Positions 37,663 to 50,097 are shown, counted from the first letter of the stretch. The stretch is DNA of 64,000 bases from Symsagittifera roscoffensis (GCF_963678635.1 NC_087070.1:992001-1056000), one strand, 5' to 3'. Translations and numbers: made by a program. Notes: a model not told the origin generated them from the sequence alone.

Positions 37663-37792
37663 ATTGAAGGCCGAGCCGAGCGGCCTCAGCGACACAATTC
37701 TCGGCAACGATAAATTGTGCCCTTCAATGCTTAACGTGCAGCCTTGTCACATCTGCAGGCAATGCACTAGCCAGACAATCGATTCAGAGGTT
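37663..37792 (+). other. GC-rich island: candidate exon or structured RNA
   Basis: It stands out in composition from at least 1 kb on either side. Two readings compete. (1) Coding: one plus-strand frame is open through LKAEPSGLSDTILGNDK, LCPSMLNVQPCHICRQCTSQ and TIDSE. It has G/C-rich third positions and four Cys, and is followed by a plausible donor, GAG|GTTAGA. The upstream acceptor (AACCGACAG) has a poor pyrimidine tract. (2) Structured RNA: ATTGAAGG (37663-37670) pairs with CCTTCAAT (37721-37728). Inside it CACAATT (37693-37699) pairs with AATTGTG (37713-37719). CCG/CGG closes a first small loop containing GCCGAG, and that is complementary to CTCGGC in the second loop. No known RNA family or protein domain was recognised. 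Confidence 0.4.
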
Positions 37793-38270
37793 AGACATTA
37801 TACTGTTCTCAATTTTCTCATAAAGTCAACAAAGAGTATTTGATTAAAAAAAATATAGTGCGGGTTTGCAACAACGTAGAGAGAGATTTCCTATTACAAT
37901 TTATTTATTGGTTGACAAAACTTGTTTCAGACTGGTCTTTAACTTGTAAGATTAGGATGGCGGTTTAAGGATTAAGGAGGAGAATATTCAGCTGAGTTTT
38001 CAAGAACTACAAGAAAACCTGGCAAATCTAATTTGTTTTTAAAAATATCAAATGTAATTAACCCAAGGGCAGTTTTTTTTGGTAAGAGGTAATTTCGACC
38101 TGAATCTGCCTTTTGCATGCTTGCAAAAACAATAAAGATACTTTTAGACTTTTTTCAAAAAGGGACAAGTTTGGCGCAGAAAAGTTTTTGAAAAAAATTG
38201 TGCTGAGAATGGTAAAAAAAAATCGGCTGATATTCTAGAGAAAAGGGCAAAACTCTGCAAGGTGTCAATT

Positions 38271-38863
38271 CAGCTGCTGATGTAAGGGGGGGGGGGGGGG
38301 GGCTGACGTCTTTCACTTCAGGATTTGACCCTCCTCACCAACCAAATGATTACCCCTTTGGTATTATGTTATGACATCCATTTTAGGCCAATCAACCCTT
38401 CGGGCCAAAATAGACTATTTTTGTAGAGGAGCACGCCCCGAAAAAACGCAATTTTGTGGTCAAATGATTCCATTAAAAGCCCGAAAACGGCTTTTTGACA
38501 TGTTTGCTCAAACATTTGCCTGTACCGCAAAATTTTTTGTAAAAAATAAGGTCTTTATATGTTTCTGGGAGCGCTCGGAAAAAAGCCGACAAAATTTTCG
38601 AAAAATTCGAACCTGTCTGAATATGAACAATTTCTCGCATTTTGATTTTAGTCTCATAGAATTTGGAATCTGGGTAAGGTTTAGTGACTATATTGCAGAA
38701 AACTATTGACTGAATCCTCAAATTATTAGCAATGCAAGTACGTTTTGCGGTTCTGGAGTAACGATAAAAATGTTGGCCTTCTTTGAATCTCAAACAGTAT
38801 GAAAGCGTGTCTTCACCTTAGGCTGCTTTTAAGCGCTTCGAGAAAATTCTAGATCAGCCCCTG
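38271..38863 (+). mobile_element. hAT-type MITE, complete but diverged, interior insertion
   Basis: Runs from CAGCTGCTGATGTAAGG to TTCTAGATCAGCCCCTG. The flanking 8-mers are TGTCAATT (38263-38270) and TGTCAAAT (38864-38871), which match at 7 of 8 positions. Contains a run of 17 G, the GGAGCACGCCCCGAAAAAAC block and GGGAGCGCTCGGAAAAAA. At about 593 bp it is longer than the copy at 20966. The extra DNA near 38620-38820 appears to be a later insertion. Confidence 0.72.
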
Positions 38864-40197
38864 TGTCAAATTTTTGATACCTCTCTTTCAAGCCGCCCTG
38901 ACCCGACCTTAAAGTCAACCGAAAAAAATGACCTTAAAACTTCAATGATAATATTATCCGATATCTCACCTGGAATTTTGAGAAACGGGACAGATATAAA
39001 CTTCTAGTTGTAATAACTTTAAGTTTCTTTGGTAGTAAAGGTTTTATCCAGCTGTAATCTTCCGCAATAAAGGCCTAGGGTAACTCAGATCAGTCCGAGG
39101 GCGCCATTCCGTCAGATTAAATTAAATAAAGCAAAACCACCGTAAAACCTTCTTTTTCACTATTCGATTTGCGTAAATCTTGATTTCACAGAATACAATT
39201 GTGTTATTTTTGTAGCGGTACAAATTACAAATTCACTCGAAGATTTTTGTTATTACGCTGGACTTCAAAATAAACCAGGGGGATTTTAGTTGGCAAATGC
39301 TTTGTTTTCAATAATGTGACCGCGCTGGTGTCAATTTTACAAAAGCAAAGTGATACCAGTTTATGTGTTTATAAGAAGGACCCGCGGTAATAATGAACAC
39401 AAATAGACAAAACTTACGAACAGAACCTTTAAAACGTTAACTCTTAAAAGCAAAATTTTGATGCACCGGTCAATTGTTTAGCTGAAAATACGGCTTCTAA
39501 AAAAGCGGTATAAATTGACAGAACAAAATTTTTTGTTCAATGAAAAAACAGGAGAAACCATTTTCGGTGAAAGTGAATCACGTTAGACTTCCATTCAAGA
39601 ATCTGGAACCCACTTGAGAACGCTTTCAAATGTTTTGAATAGCCAGCGCCATTTTAATTTTTTCAGCTGCAACAGAAAATTAGCAAACCCTTGCTCCATA
39701 ATAATCATCAGCAAAAACAACACTCAATGCGAACTACGTAAAATCGGAATGATAAAATTCTTTCAGAGAAATATCTAATCAACAATTACATTAATAGGCT
39801 TCGCCTCATTAATTTACCAGGGCGAAATCCCCGAAGGTCCAGGAAAACATCAATCAACATCAAGGCCTCATTTTGTTTTCGTTTTTTTTGTTAGATTACC
39901 AGCCAGAAGCCATTGGTTTGCAGAACAGAAAAAAAACGGCAAAAAAAGTTCCTTGTTTAAAAAAATTAAGATTTTTTGAAAATCTGACCGTTTTTTTTGT
40001 GCTTTTGTGAATGTGTTAAATTTTGATAGTTTGATTGGTCTTCATTTTTCTGCCACTAGATGCTTCGCTTGTTGATAAATGCACTGGAGATAGACCTTCA
40101 ATTTTACTTTTTCATCACTGAAGCTTTTTGATATCAAACTGGCGTTTTTTTTGGTCGTCGTTTGAGTTATTCAAATCAACTAAGTTCTGTCCTGGAC
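38864..40197. other. non-coding, no gene seen
   Basis: No exon or repeat was identified with confidence. A GC-richer patch at 39060-39115 is open on the minus strand for only about 24 codons and lacks an acceptor. Confidence 0.4.
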
Positions 40198-40600
40198 GCG
40201 ATTAATTTTAAAAGACATTATCTCAACTTAAGAGCGAGATTGAACTGGATTTTTCTTCACAAGGAGTTTAAGAGTTTAAAGAATTGAAATTCGATTTGTA
40301 GGCAAAACAAAAAAAAACAGATCAAACATTCAAAATCAACAACGATTACAAAAATAACGCAATTCTTTTTGATTGTTTGACTTTCTGGTTTTTGAAACAT
40401 GTCAGCAAATATAAGAAAGTTTCTTCAAAAGACAAAAAAAATTCTACACAACAGAAATCTCTGATCTCTTTGCACAAGTTGTTGGGACACAATTCTATAC
40501 TTAGCTAAAAACTTCAGACTCAATGTTTTTAAAATTCCAATTGACAAAAGCAACTGTTTAGTCGGAAACAGAGAGGAAAAAGTTATGATGCGCCTTAAAA
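40198..40600 (+). repeat. coding-like relic, copy 1 of a duplicated unknown element
   Basis: Aligns by eye with 44009-44425. GAGATTGAACTGGATTTTTC corresponds to GAGATTGAATTAGGTTTCTC, and ACTTCAGACTCAATGTTTTT corresponds to ACTTCAGACTCAATCATTAT. The shared reading frame gives EIELDFSSQGV here and EIELGFSLQGV in the other copy, so differences preserve protein sequence in places. Stops interrupt it. The product is not recognised. It may be a part of an old transposon or retroelement. Confidence 0.55.
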
Positions 40601-40727
40601 TAAAAATGAAATTAACCGCAATCAGAAAAATAATTTCTATCTAGTAACTGCTAAAGACTAATAGTTTGACAACAAGGTTTTGGCGCTCCTGTTATACTCT
40701 GCGCTACTGCTTGACTAAAGGCTTGTT

Positions 40728-41170
40728 GTTCCGACTTTTGAAGAAAACGAAATATTTATGCTCGGTGTGGTTTTTTATTCAGTAAATTTTCACCGATCGA
40801 AATAATAATTTTCAACAAAATTTTTTTATGCCCCTTTGAAGATATCGACGATTGTTTTCTGTTAGGTTTTGGCGGTTTGAAAATTGCCAAATTTTCCATG
40901 TTCTAGACTAATTATGTGCCCTTTGAAGAATTTATTTGTAATGCTGAGAGCGTAACGCGAATTATTTATGCGTGACGGATTAACCCGCACAAGAAAACTG
41001 CTCCAATTTGAATTGAGGCAAGCTATTTGGTCGTATTAATTTTGTACGACTCAAATTTTTAGACTTCGATATCATCCAAAATGTATAAGTTTTCAATATT
41101 TCTCTTCCCAAAAACTATTCGATATGAATTAAGGGACAGTGGGAGCATTCAGGCTTTGCCCTGATATAAA
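40728..41170 (+). mobile_element. Helentron-like element, second subfamily
   Basis: Starts GTTCCGACTTTTGAAGAAAA and carries ATGCTCGGTGTGG, GCGAATTATTTATGCGTGAC, GGATTAACCCGCACAAGAAA and AATTGAGGCAAGC. It finishes with GACAGTGGGAGCATTCAGGC, then TTTGCCCTGAT. The order of blocks is that of copies A-C, but the interior sequence defines a separate subfamily shared with 45663-46010 and 30550-31198. Confidence 0.65.
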
Positions 41171-44008
41171 TTTTTTCTACGATTGTTCGAGAGAAAATTT
41201 TAATACAGAGAATTCCGATTTGGTAGCAACTGACGATTAGTTAACGAATATTTCTAGTTTTTCCTCTGAGAAAATTGTTTGAAAAAGAGTTTCCCGCAGA
41301 ACTTTCTTTCCAAAAAATAGGTAGAAGCTTGCGAGAGTTCCAGGGATTATACTTTTTTACGCTAAATTTTTGCTGAATAAAAGTTGCGTTTGAAGACACA
41401 AAACTTGATTCCATTTTTAAAAAATTTTCTTTTGTTAGTGAAAATTACCAAATTTAGTCTACTTTTTCAACAAAACACGTAAATTATATCTTGGGCCTGG
41501 CTTTGTTTCAGTCATCGCTGAATCCCGGAGTTTTTTCTTTTTTGTTTCTCGAATTTTCTCAGACACGCATTTTGTTTTTCGGCCATTCTGGTAATTTCCT
41601 CTTAATGTTTCTAGAATATTCTCAGAGATGTTTTTTGATCAAACGAAATCTTCAATACATTCGGGTTCTATTTTAGCAGTTGCTGAGATCCCGAGTCTTT
41701 TGCTTGCCTCAACATTAGGTTTCGAAACACATTTTTTGTACATTAAAACAAAAGTTCGAATCTGGGCAGTTTAACGTTTCAGTGATTGCTGAAAATCCGT
41801 GTTTATACATTATATACACCTTACAATGTTTTCAAAAGCGTTTTAGTCGTCTTTTTTAGTCTTCGCTTCATTATGAGCGCAAAAAAGCCTCGAAGAGCTA
41901 CAACTTGTCTTGCGGAATAATAACCTCAGAAACAACAGAAACGATTTTTCTCAGGATCAAAAATATTCGCAAAAATCTTTTATGTCTTCAAAGCTTACCA
42001 AAATAATTCTCAAAAAACCCTCTGAAAAACTAATATTAACCCATTTTTTATCTCATTTAATTGATACAAACTCAGACACAGACAATTTGGACCAAGTAGC
42101 AACATCTTTCGAAAAAATTATGGGACTTGAAAAACCGTTTGGAATCATTTAACGACATTTTCTACATTATTTTATCAGTAGAAGTTTTCACAGAGCACAT
42201 AAAAGCTTTTTGCAAGAAAAAAAACTATTTTCATGAAGACATGAGAAAACAAAAAAAAAACGTTTCTTTGTTTCAGTTCAAGACATCAAAACATCTGGGG
42301 CCAGCCGGGTTCAATCAGACTGGTATCTCTACCAAAAATTACTACAATCACACAATGGAACAAACGAAGCGATACTTTATTTAGAAATAACTAATATCTT
42401 GCTTCATGAACTCAGTACCCAAATTGTAAACCACTAAGGAGTTTTCGATAAAATGAAAAAAAAACATCTCCAATTTCTTCTGAAGAGAAAACCGCCCTCA
42501 TTGCCGAAAGGATACGGCTGCAATGGCAAAACATTACAACTAGCACTGAATTGTTTTTTTTTTGGTAAACTTTTAAAGAATAATCAACTCAATTTTGAAT
42601 AAGCTGAAATTTTTTCGAGCAACGACACACAACCAGCTCAAAAAAATTCTGTTTTTTTCTACGTTTTTGGTTACAAAGGTTGATAATTTCAAGTAAATAG
42701 ATTTCATCAGTGATATCAACTCAACTACAAATTTGACCAAGGAGCTTGATAAGTTTCCAAATCCAGATCAATTTGATTGGCACAGGCATATTGTTGAGAA
42801 TAACTACTTTCTTTAACCGACTTGACTGAATGGTTCCAGATAAAGGAAAACAATGGTCAAGAGATGCCCTCAACGAGGAAATAATTCAACGAGCTACTCC
42901 AAATCAAACTATCAGAACTGAAAAAAAAACTAAGATAAAACTTACCGACAATAATTAAGCTACTGTGAATCGGACCGAGAATAACAGTAGCAATATTTTA
43001 ATCCAGAGATCGCATATTGTACCCAATTCAACGTCTGGCAGAATTTTATCAAACTGGTCATTACGAAGGTGAAAGATCACAATAAGAATCTTTTCCTATA
43101 ATTCAAATGTACGTGCAAGCAATGCAATTAAGAACACCGTACACTTCTGCACGAAAAAAAAACGGATCACGCGTGGGCACATGAAACTCAAAATTAAAAA
43201 AAAATTGAAACCTCTGGAAAAAAAATGAGTTCAAACTATTTTACAGTCCGAAGTAAAAGAGCAAATAACAACCAATATTTGAATTGCTGCCCACTCAAAA
43301 TCTTCTGTGATCAAGCGGGAGCACTTAAGCAACTGGAAGAGACCAATTAAGACATTGCAACTGACAGAAAAAAGAGCTAAAAACTTTACAGATGCGTAAT
43401 CTTTTTCAAACATACAACTACCTAATCAAGGAGGGTCGTGAAAACATTTTCAATTGGAACTGAAAAACAACAAGCCTAAAACAAGCGCATTTACATCAAG
43501 CAAAACTGGAAATTTTTGGTCCAATTGTTGATGAGCGTAACCATATGGGATCTAGAGGTCGGCCAGCTTACTAGGATGGCTGTTTTGTCGATAAAAGTTT
43601 TCCCTTTGATACTTGACGTTCACAATTATATTCTTCAGCTTTAATAGAGTTTCCATCATGTATCTGATTTTCTTCGTGGGTTAAAACAAACAAAAAATTG
43701 GGATTCAAACGATGTATTACTTAGATATGTGATACAATTAAAAATTTCACACGAACGAAGTTTTATTATCAAACGTGTTAATTCTATCAGATTTTTTAGC
43801 TTCAAAGTACTTTTTTTAATCTTGATTTTCATTATTCGAAATATTTATTTAGCCTATGACTACTGAGACGACTACAAGACAAAATGGAGAAAAAAAACAA
43901 ATTTGATACTAAAAAATTGGCTTTATTTAACGCAATTCTCTATGCAAACAATATAAGCAATTAGTTTTTTATTTGCTCTTCCTTCATATGGGCAGGAGTA
44001 TCTCACTG
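41171..44008. other. non-coding or decayed sequence
   Basis: Short plus-strand open stretches at 41910-42152 and 42127-42384 overlap in different frames with Lys/Asn-rich translation. An open stretch near 43883-43965 precedes the relic at 44009. They might be further pieces of that element, but nothing is recognisable. Confidence 0.35.
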
Positions 44009-44425
44009 ACGTGATTATTTTGAAAAGAATTTATTTCTTAGCATTAATGAGATTGAATTAGGTTTCTCTTTACAAGGAGTAAAGTGAAATGAATGGCGTT
44101 TTACTCCCAATAAACACAAAGAGATCAACGATTCAGTGACACGACAGATACGAAAAGCTCAGTTTTCATGTTAATTCTTCGACCTTCTTACTTTTGAAAA
44201 ACTTAAGCAAATTGATGAATATGTCATCACAAGATAACCTCAACTCTACACGATAGAACTTTCTGATATCCTTGCTGGACAAACTAATTTAAAACTGGAC
44301 TGTATAACATATAAAGCATCTGTACCCGTGATAGAAACTTCAGACTCAATCATTATTTTCCATATTCCAACTGACACAAACAAGTGTTTAAACGAGAACG
44401 GAAAAAATTATTTGTGATCCTTCTA
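44009..44425 (+). repeat. coding-like relic, copy 2 of a duplicated unknown element
   Basis: Better preserved than copy 1 at 40198. Fragments in one frame include NEIELGFSLQGVK, FTPNKHKEINDSVTRQIRKA, LYTIELSDILAGQTNLKLDC and SDSIIIFHIPTDTNKCLNEN, broken by stops and frame changes. Copy 1 has the corresponding FYTTEISDLFAQ and TSDSM blocks. The function is unknown, and the presence in two places with conserved protein-level pattern suggests a once-active element. Confidence 0.55.
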
Positions 44426-45662
44426 TATTGATAATGAAGTTTATTGAAACTTGAGAACCAAGTTCTAAGTAACGAAAATTGACTAAATCAAGAACTCTCA
44501 AAGTCATGAAAAAATTACTGAAAGAAATGGATGTTCTACGGCTCACTGCAATTTTCCTGACAAACAAAGACTTTGGCTTAAATCCATGCTCAAAAAGTTT
44601 TCATTGAAAACTAAAACTGACTAATTGATCGTACGACAAATTAAAAAAGTAAAGGTTACAACTGGATCCCATATCACCATTATCATCAATCTACAAAAAG
44701 TTTTACTAGATCATTACTCGCTTGAGAATGTGTTTATCTTGAATTAAACAGTTTTCCTAGTTTTGAATGAACTACAACAAATCTCTATGATATTCTAATT
44801 CCCAAACTTTAGGATATTCTGATTAAAAATTTTCATACTAATGTACGATTAAAGAAAAAATCAAATCATCTTTTCTAAAGTTTTATCATTTTTGAAAACC
44901 AAAAAATCAAAACATAAAAAGCAAATTGTTGGGTGTCTTAACATCACTTCTGTCTTTTATAATGTAAATTTACCGCTACCCAGTCAATATTGACCCCAGG
45001 TTTCAAAAAACTTGACAAAATTGAATTGCTAACAAACCTATGCTAGATGGGAGATTATCGATTTATGCAATTGATTTTTGTTCCAATTCCTGAAAAAATG
45101 ACCAAAAACAGGGCTCAAAATTTTTTTCCCGACAAAATAGCTTTTATTTTGCACCATTTAACAAAATTGACCGGAAAACATTTTCATGAACTAAGCGAGA
45201 AGAATATCAAAAAATAATTCGATTTCTTGATATTTTTCAATGATAACTTTCATTTTAATTTTTGATGAAAGTAAGGAGCATGCAAAATTGGGTTTGTTTG
45301 TTTTCCCAGACCAGTTAGAGCGATCGAAATAATAGTTTTTTAACAAAAAAAATAACCTGATTAAAGATGTCGACTCCCTGATTTCAATTTTGAAAGGATG
45401 TTTGACCTCCAATTCATTTTCAAATTCTCGGGTTTCGAAATTTTTCGAATTGACTGTTTTGTCAATTATTTCAACCGTTTCGAAAAGATTTCTTTTATCA
45501 GTTTGAAAATGCTCCGCAAAAAGTTGTTGGTGGCGTTTTATCCTGTTGGCATCGACTCAAATTTGTTCCAAGTTAATTCATATTATTTCCACACGGCTCA
45601 AATGCTGCGTAAACTAGAAAATAAGAGTTAAATATCCAGGAAATTGAAGATGTTTGTATATT
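44426..45662. other. non-coding, no gene seen
   Basis: AT-rich. The open frames at 45191-45412 (-) and 45398-45631 (+) overlap on opposite strands and lack exon signals. Confidence 0.35.
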
Positions 45663-46010
45663 TCTATCAGGGCAAAGCTCATAATGATCCGACTGCCTCT
45701 TAATTGGTATCCAATTGTTGTTGCTGAAGACAATAAAAAAAGACTTCGTTTTTGGTCAATGTCAAATATCAAGTTTCTCAATTATACTTGGAACATTTTT
45801 ATAGTGCGGGCTGATTTGCTACGCATAATTATTTTGCGTTACTTGAGCGAGATAAGAAATCTTCACAACGCGCATAAATTAGTTTAGATGGTGTCCAAAA
45901 GTGGATTGAATAAAAAAAAGTCCATCCAAGCATAAGTTTTACGCATTTCCTCGCAAGTCAAAATGATAACTTTGCATGTTTAAATTTTGAAAACACGAGA
46001 AAGCAGAAAT
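45663..46010 (-). mobile_element. Helentron-like element, second subfamily, 3' part
   Basis: On the plus strand TATCAGGGCAAAGCTCATAA, TGATCCGACTGCCTCTTAAT and GTGCGGGCTGATTTGCTACG, GCATAATTATTTTGCGTTAC reproduce the reverse complement of 40728-41170. The 5' end is not recognisable, so the copy is truncated or decayed there. Confidence 0.6.
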
Positions 46011-46095
46011 GGCTCAAGAGCGTAAAATTGTTTTGCTTCTCGAAAGAAATTGACATCAATAAGTTTTGTTTGGAAGCAGTAAAACAATTCAAAAA

Positions 46096-46507
46096 CAAGT
46101 CTGCTCGTAAATGAGAGCAAAGCCCTGAATGTTCCGACTGCCTCTTAACTAGTCTCGAATAATTTTGCTTAAAAAAATTGATTAACTATAAACTTTAAAC
46201 TTTCAAATCGAATGCAAGTGCTAACATAGGAGAAGAAAAAATATGGCCAAATATAGATATCTTGAGTTGAAATTGGAACAATTGTGGGTGCGGAAAGTTT
46301 GCCACGCTCAAGTAATTCGCGCATTGAAACATTGAAGATATTAATCGTGAAGCGTTGCCATCGCCGTTTTTGTCTAGTAAAAGCTCGCTTGGTAATCCAA
46401 AGATTTCCGGATCAATTTCCATACGCTTCAACTTTTATAAATTTGGTCGGAATGAGAAAAAAGACTCAAGGCTTACATATTTCTCACTTTCTTCAAAAGT
46501 CGGAACA
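46096..46507 (-). mobile_element. Helentron-like element, third variant
   Basis: Read on the minus strand it goes from GTTCCGACTTTTGAAGAAAG to GGCAGTCGGAACATTCAGGG, CTTTGCTCTCATTTACGAGC and AGACTTG. The interior (GGTAATCCAAAGATTTCCGG on the plus strand) is shared with 56057-56335 but not with copies A-C, so it represents a third interior on the same termini. Confidence 0.65.
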
Positions 46508-46959
46508 ATAAACTTGAACAATTTGATCACAGCAAGTATCAAACATGATTTGATTTGTTGCGATTAACGCAGACTGATTTATGCCGTATTTTTGGGAAAT
46601 TTAGGAAGTTAGCAGTTGTAATAATTTCTTAAAATAATGTCTGGAAAACTCAACTTCAAATGGCTGATAGGATCAGTGCGGATAAAGGACGATTAACTCA
46701 ATTGGCAAACAAAATACCAGCAGTGCGAAGTGAACCAATAGAACCACGATCAAAAACTTTTGTTCAATTTTAAGTTTATTAATGGTTGAAGAAAAGTTCC
46801 GTTAAGTCAAAATTTTGGCTTTGAGTTTTGTGATTTTGAAACTTCAGATCTTTAGAAATGCTTTTTTTTTACTAGAAGATACAAAAATTTTGTTTAGGCG
46901 TGCGCTTTTTTGTTTCACGAACACAAGAGGCTATTTTTTCCGATTTGAGCGTTTGAAAA

Positions 46960-47233
46960 AAATGCAACTTCACCCGGGAAAGTTTTTAAAACCGCAACCC
47001 TCTCCTCGCCCCCCCTTGTTTCGAATTTTTTGCTCAAACTTTTCTAGCAAGTACCTGAAAACGCTTTTTTGACCCGTTTTTTTTAGTACTATGATTGCAC
47101 GGCGCAGAAACTTTGGTACAGAACTAACTCTTTTTAGTGATTTGAAGAGCTCAGAAAATCAATTTGTCGACCTACAAAAGTCTTTTAAAAAAATCGCATT
47201 TTCCCCGAGAAAATATCCTAGATCCGCCCCCTT
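46960..47233 (+). mobile_element. hAT-type MITE, partial diverged copy
   Basis: Family blocks are recognisable in order: a C-rich CGCCCCCCTTG segment, CCTGAAAACGCTTTTTTGAC, GCTCAGAAAATCAATTTGTC with GACCTACAAAAG, and the right-end type sequence GAGAAAATATCCTAGATCCG with CCCCC. Neither end shows a target duplication. Confidence 0.55.
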
Positions 47234-49413
47234 CTCCCCCTAACAAGCTCACGCTTTATGACCAAAACAAGGCAAAACGAACATAAACCGAAAATGGAAA
47301 ACGAGAAAACGTGATAGCAAACTTGTGAGATTAAATTGATTATTCGAAACAAATCGGTTAAGTAAATTTATGCATCCTTAACCTGATAAATGCTGAAGGA
47401 ATTAATCCGCTCGAATGAAACAATAGGGAAAGAATAACAAGGCAAAAATCTTTTGATGTTTCATCTTGAATGACGATTAATTCGGTCTGTTTTAATCAAT
47501 TTTTGTCGTCGTATTTTCCACCCACGCCAGGGGCATTTTGAGGCTGATTCTCTGAATATACCATCCGTAAATCTGGATTTTATCCATCAAATTGCTATAT
47601 CGGTTGGTTTTCTGGCATGTAGGCTCAATAAAAGCAAATCGAAGTAGCATAAAATGACTTCCGTGAATTTATAGTTTGAATATGAAAGAAAACAGAAATT
47701 TGATGAATGAAGAGTTTGCACAAAAAAAGTTATTATTTTTTAGCGTATCATGAAACTATGAATGAAGGTCTCTTTTTTAGGGGTATTACTCAACCCATTC
47801 TGAAGTTCAGGTGCTGATAGCACAGTCTCTTAAAATATCAAATTGATTTTTCTTGTTGAGAAGGGCGAAGAACAGATATTAATCGAAAAAAAAGGGACAA
47901 GTTAGGATTTTGAAGTGTGTTGATTCTTCAAAATTATAATACCCCGGTTTGTTTATCTTCATGCCAAAAACAACCTTATCACACAATTTCTATAAAAAAC
48001 AATGCTTACCATTTAATTTCCAATCAGGAAAAATGTATGACAATCATTTTTTCTATTCAAAAACTTCCGAAATCTTATTTGTTTTAAAGTAATTTTGTCT
48101 ATATTCATTGCCGTTTTCTGCTGAATGAAGGCCCTTTTGTTTGTCAAAAAATTGACTTCCATTAGCCTGGGAAAACTGCTTGACAATTATTTTTTATTTA
48201 CGAACAATAAGAAATTGAAAAAATGTTCTTTGTTCTAATTTGAGTTATCTAAACTAGTGTTATGATCAAATAACCGGTTGCCCAAAAAATTGCGCACAAA
48301 AATATAAAGTTTTGTCTTTAACGAGGTCACAGTAGTTTTCACCAAACAAATCAAAAGTTGCAAACAATGCTTTTTTTTGAAGTCAAAGTTTTCATCTTTA
48401 ATTTTTACAAAATCGTTTTTTTTTTGGAATGGAGGTTTCGTAGCCATATACAAAAAAAATATGATTTTTCAATAATAAGTCATTCCTAATACGTAGTTTA
48501 ATCTGCGGTTCTAATGCTGCTTAACCTATTAGTTTTTTCAATTGTCAAATACTTTGATTGCTGTTTCTGGCCAAAACACAAAAATTTAAAGCAAAAGATA
48601 AATTTTTTTTTGTAGGTTATGGAAAAATGCTTTTCATACAAATTCAATATCGAAAAAAAAACGCTTATCATACGATTCTTTTATTTAAAAAAATGAATGC
48701 AGAGCATGATATTTTCTTACGATTGTTTTTTTTATGGAATGGCACAGAATTGTATCATCGGCGTTTTTCTATCAATTGAAGTCCTTTGATCCGTCTTTTT
48801 TTCAGCATGGGTGGTCGTTCTTGATTTTTTCATAGCTTAATTAATCTTTATTGAAGAGCAAAAAATTAACAATCACTTTGAAACAATACGTGTTTGTCAC
48901 TTTTCTCAGAGCATTACCCCCGTTCGACTGTTCATGTTCTCCAAAGAGGCAAAAAAGAGAAGCAGGAAAGATTCGAAGCTTCAGCTCTAAATGAAATTAA
49001 AAACTGCAAAAGTAGTTAATATGGCTGTGCAAGTAGAGGAAAAAAGTTCGAAATTTTTTTTCTACAATCGTTCACGAGGAAGTTTGAATAACAAAAGCGC
49101 ACGGTGTTTTTTGTGGAGGTTTTGTTAATAGATAGAACGCTCGTAACATGCCAGGCCAGTTTGATAAAGAAAGTTCTTAATTTGTTGAGATTTCAATCAG
49201 ATATCAAAACAGATAGCAAACAGATAGTAAAAAAAGAAAACGAAATTAGTGAAAACGTTAAAATTCACCATTTTTCAAATGCGAGCTTCATATGTGAGCT
49301 CTTTAAATTGCAAAATGTTTTATTTTTTGTTGAGAACTTAATCCGTGAACTTTCTTTTCAGCTGGGGAATCTAACAACTGAAACCCATCTTAAAAACTAC
49401 AAAATATTCAGAT
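47234..49413. other. non-coding, no gene seen
   Basis: AT-rich, with no convincing exon or repeat. The 112-codon open frame at 49104-49442 (+) has no supporting signals and runs into the tandem duplication. Confidence 0.4.
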
Positions 49414-49500
49414 GTTTTTACATCATTTTTAATTTTTCTTAATCGATTGTGTTAATCGTTTTTACATCATTTTTAATTTTTCTTAATCGATTGTGTTAAT
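49414..49500 (+). repeat. 44-bp tandem duplication
   Basis: The unit GTTTTTACATCATTTTTAAT with TTTTCTTAATCGATTGTGTT and AATC occurs twice in direct succession (49414-49457, 49458-49500), identical over 43 bases. Identity suggests a recent slippage or duplication event. Confidence 0.95.
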
Positions 49501-50097
49501 AAGTCAACTCTAAAAACAAAACAGGCCAAAAGTCAAACAGGGCGCATTCATATTCAAGTGTTAACATAAATAATTTTAACCAAAAAACTAAATGTTTTGT
49601 TCGAATCTTGATAAATTGTTAACCTTATGAACACTCTTCGTCTCAAAAAATAATTAAATTTTGTTTTTCGATAAATTAAGCGCAAAGATCTAATTGAAAC
49701 GCACTGTGTTTCAAAAGTTTGTAGGCTTGCGTCACCTTCAATCTTATTTTAGTTGTGTTTCTTTTTTTAGCTTAAAATGCTCAATTTTTGTTGTCTTCGT
49801 TTTTTTTGCTGAAAACACTTAAGCTCGATTCTTAAGATTGAATGATTCAATGAAAAAATTATTAAAGCCACGTGTTTTTTTTTCGTTTCTTTTTCCAGAA
49901 AAACTTTTACAATTTGCTAATGCTGATATAATATTTTGTCGTTTGACTTTTGAGTTCATTTTAACTTCAAACTAACTTTATTTAATAAAAGAGAGGCAAA
50001 TTATTTTTTGCAAAAACAAATGTATAAGAAGCGTATAAAAAATTTTCAGTTTTAATTTCAAAGAAAGAATATGAATTGTTGTTTTTCCAGTGAAATG

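Noticed and set aside
38371-38793. Open frames of 112 (+) and 106 (-) codons
   Set aside because: Inside the diverged hAT-type MITE; no transposase motif.
46195-46567. Overlapping open frames on both strands
   Set aside because: Explained by the Helentron-like copy at 46096-46507.
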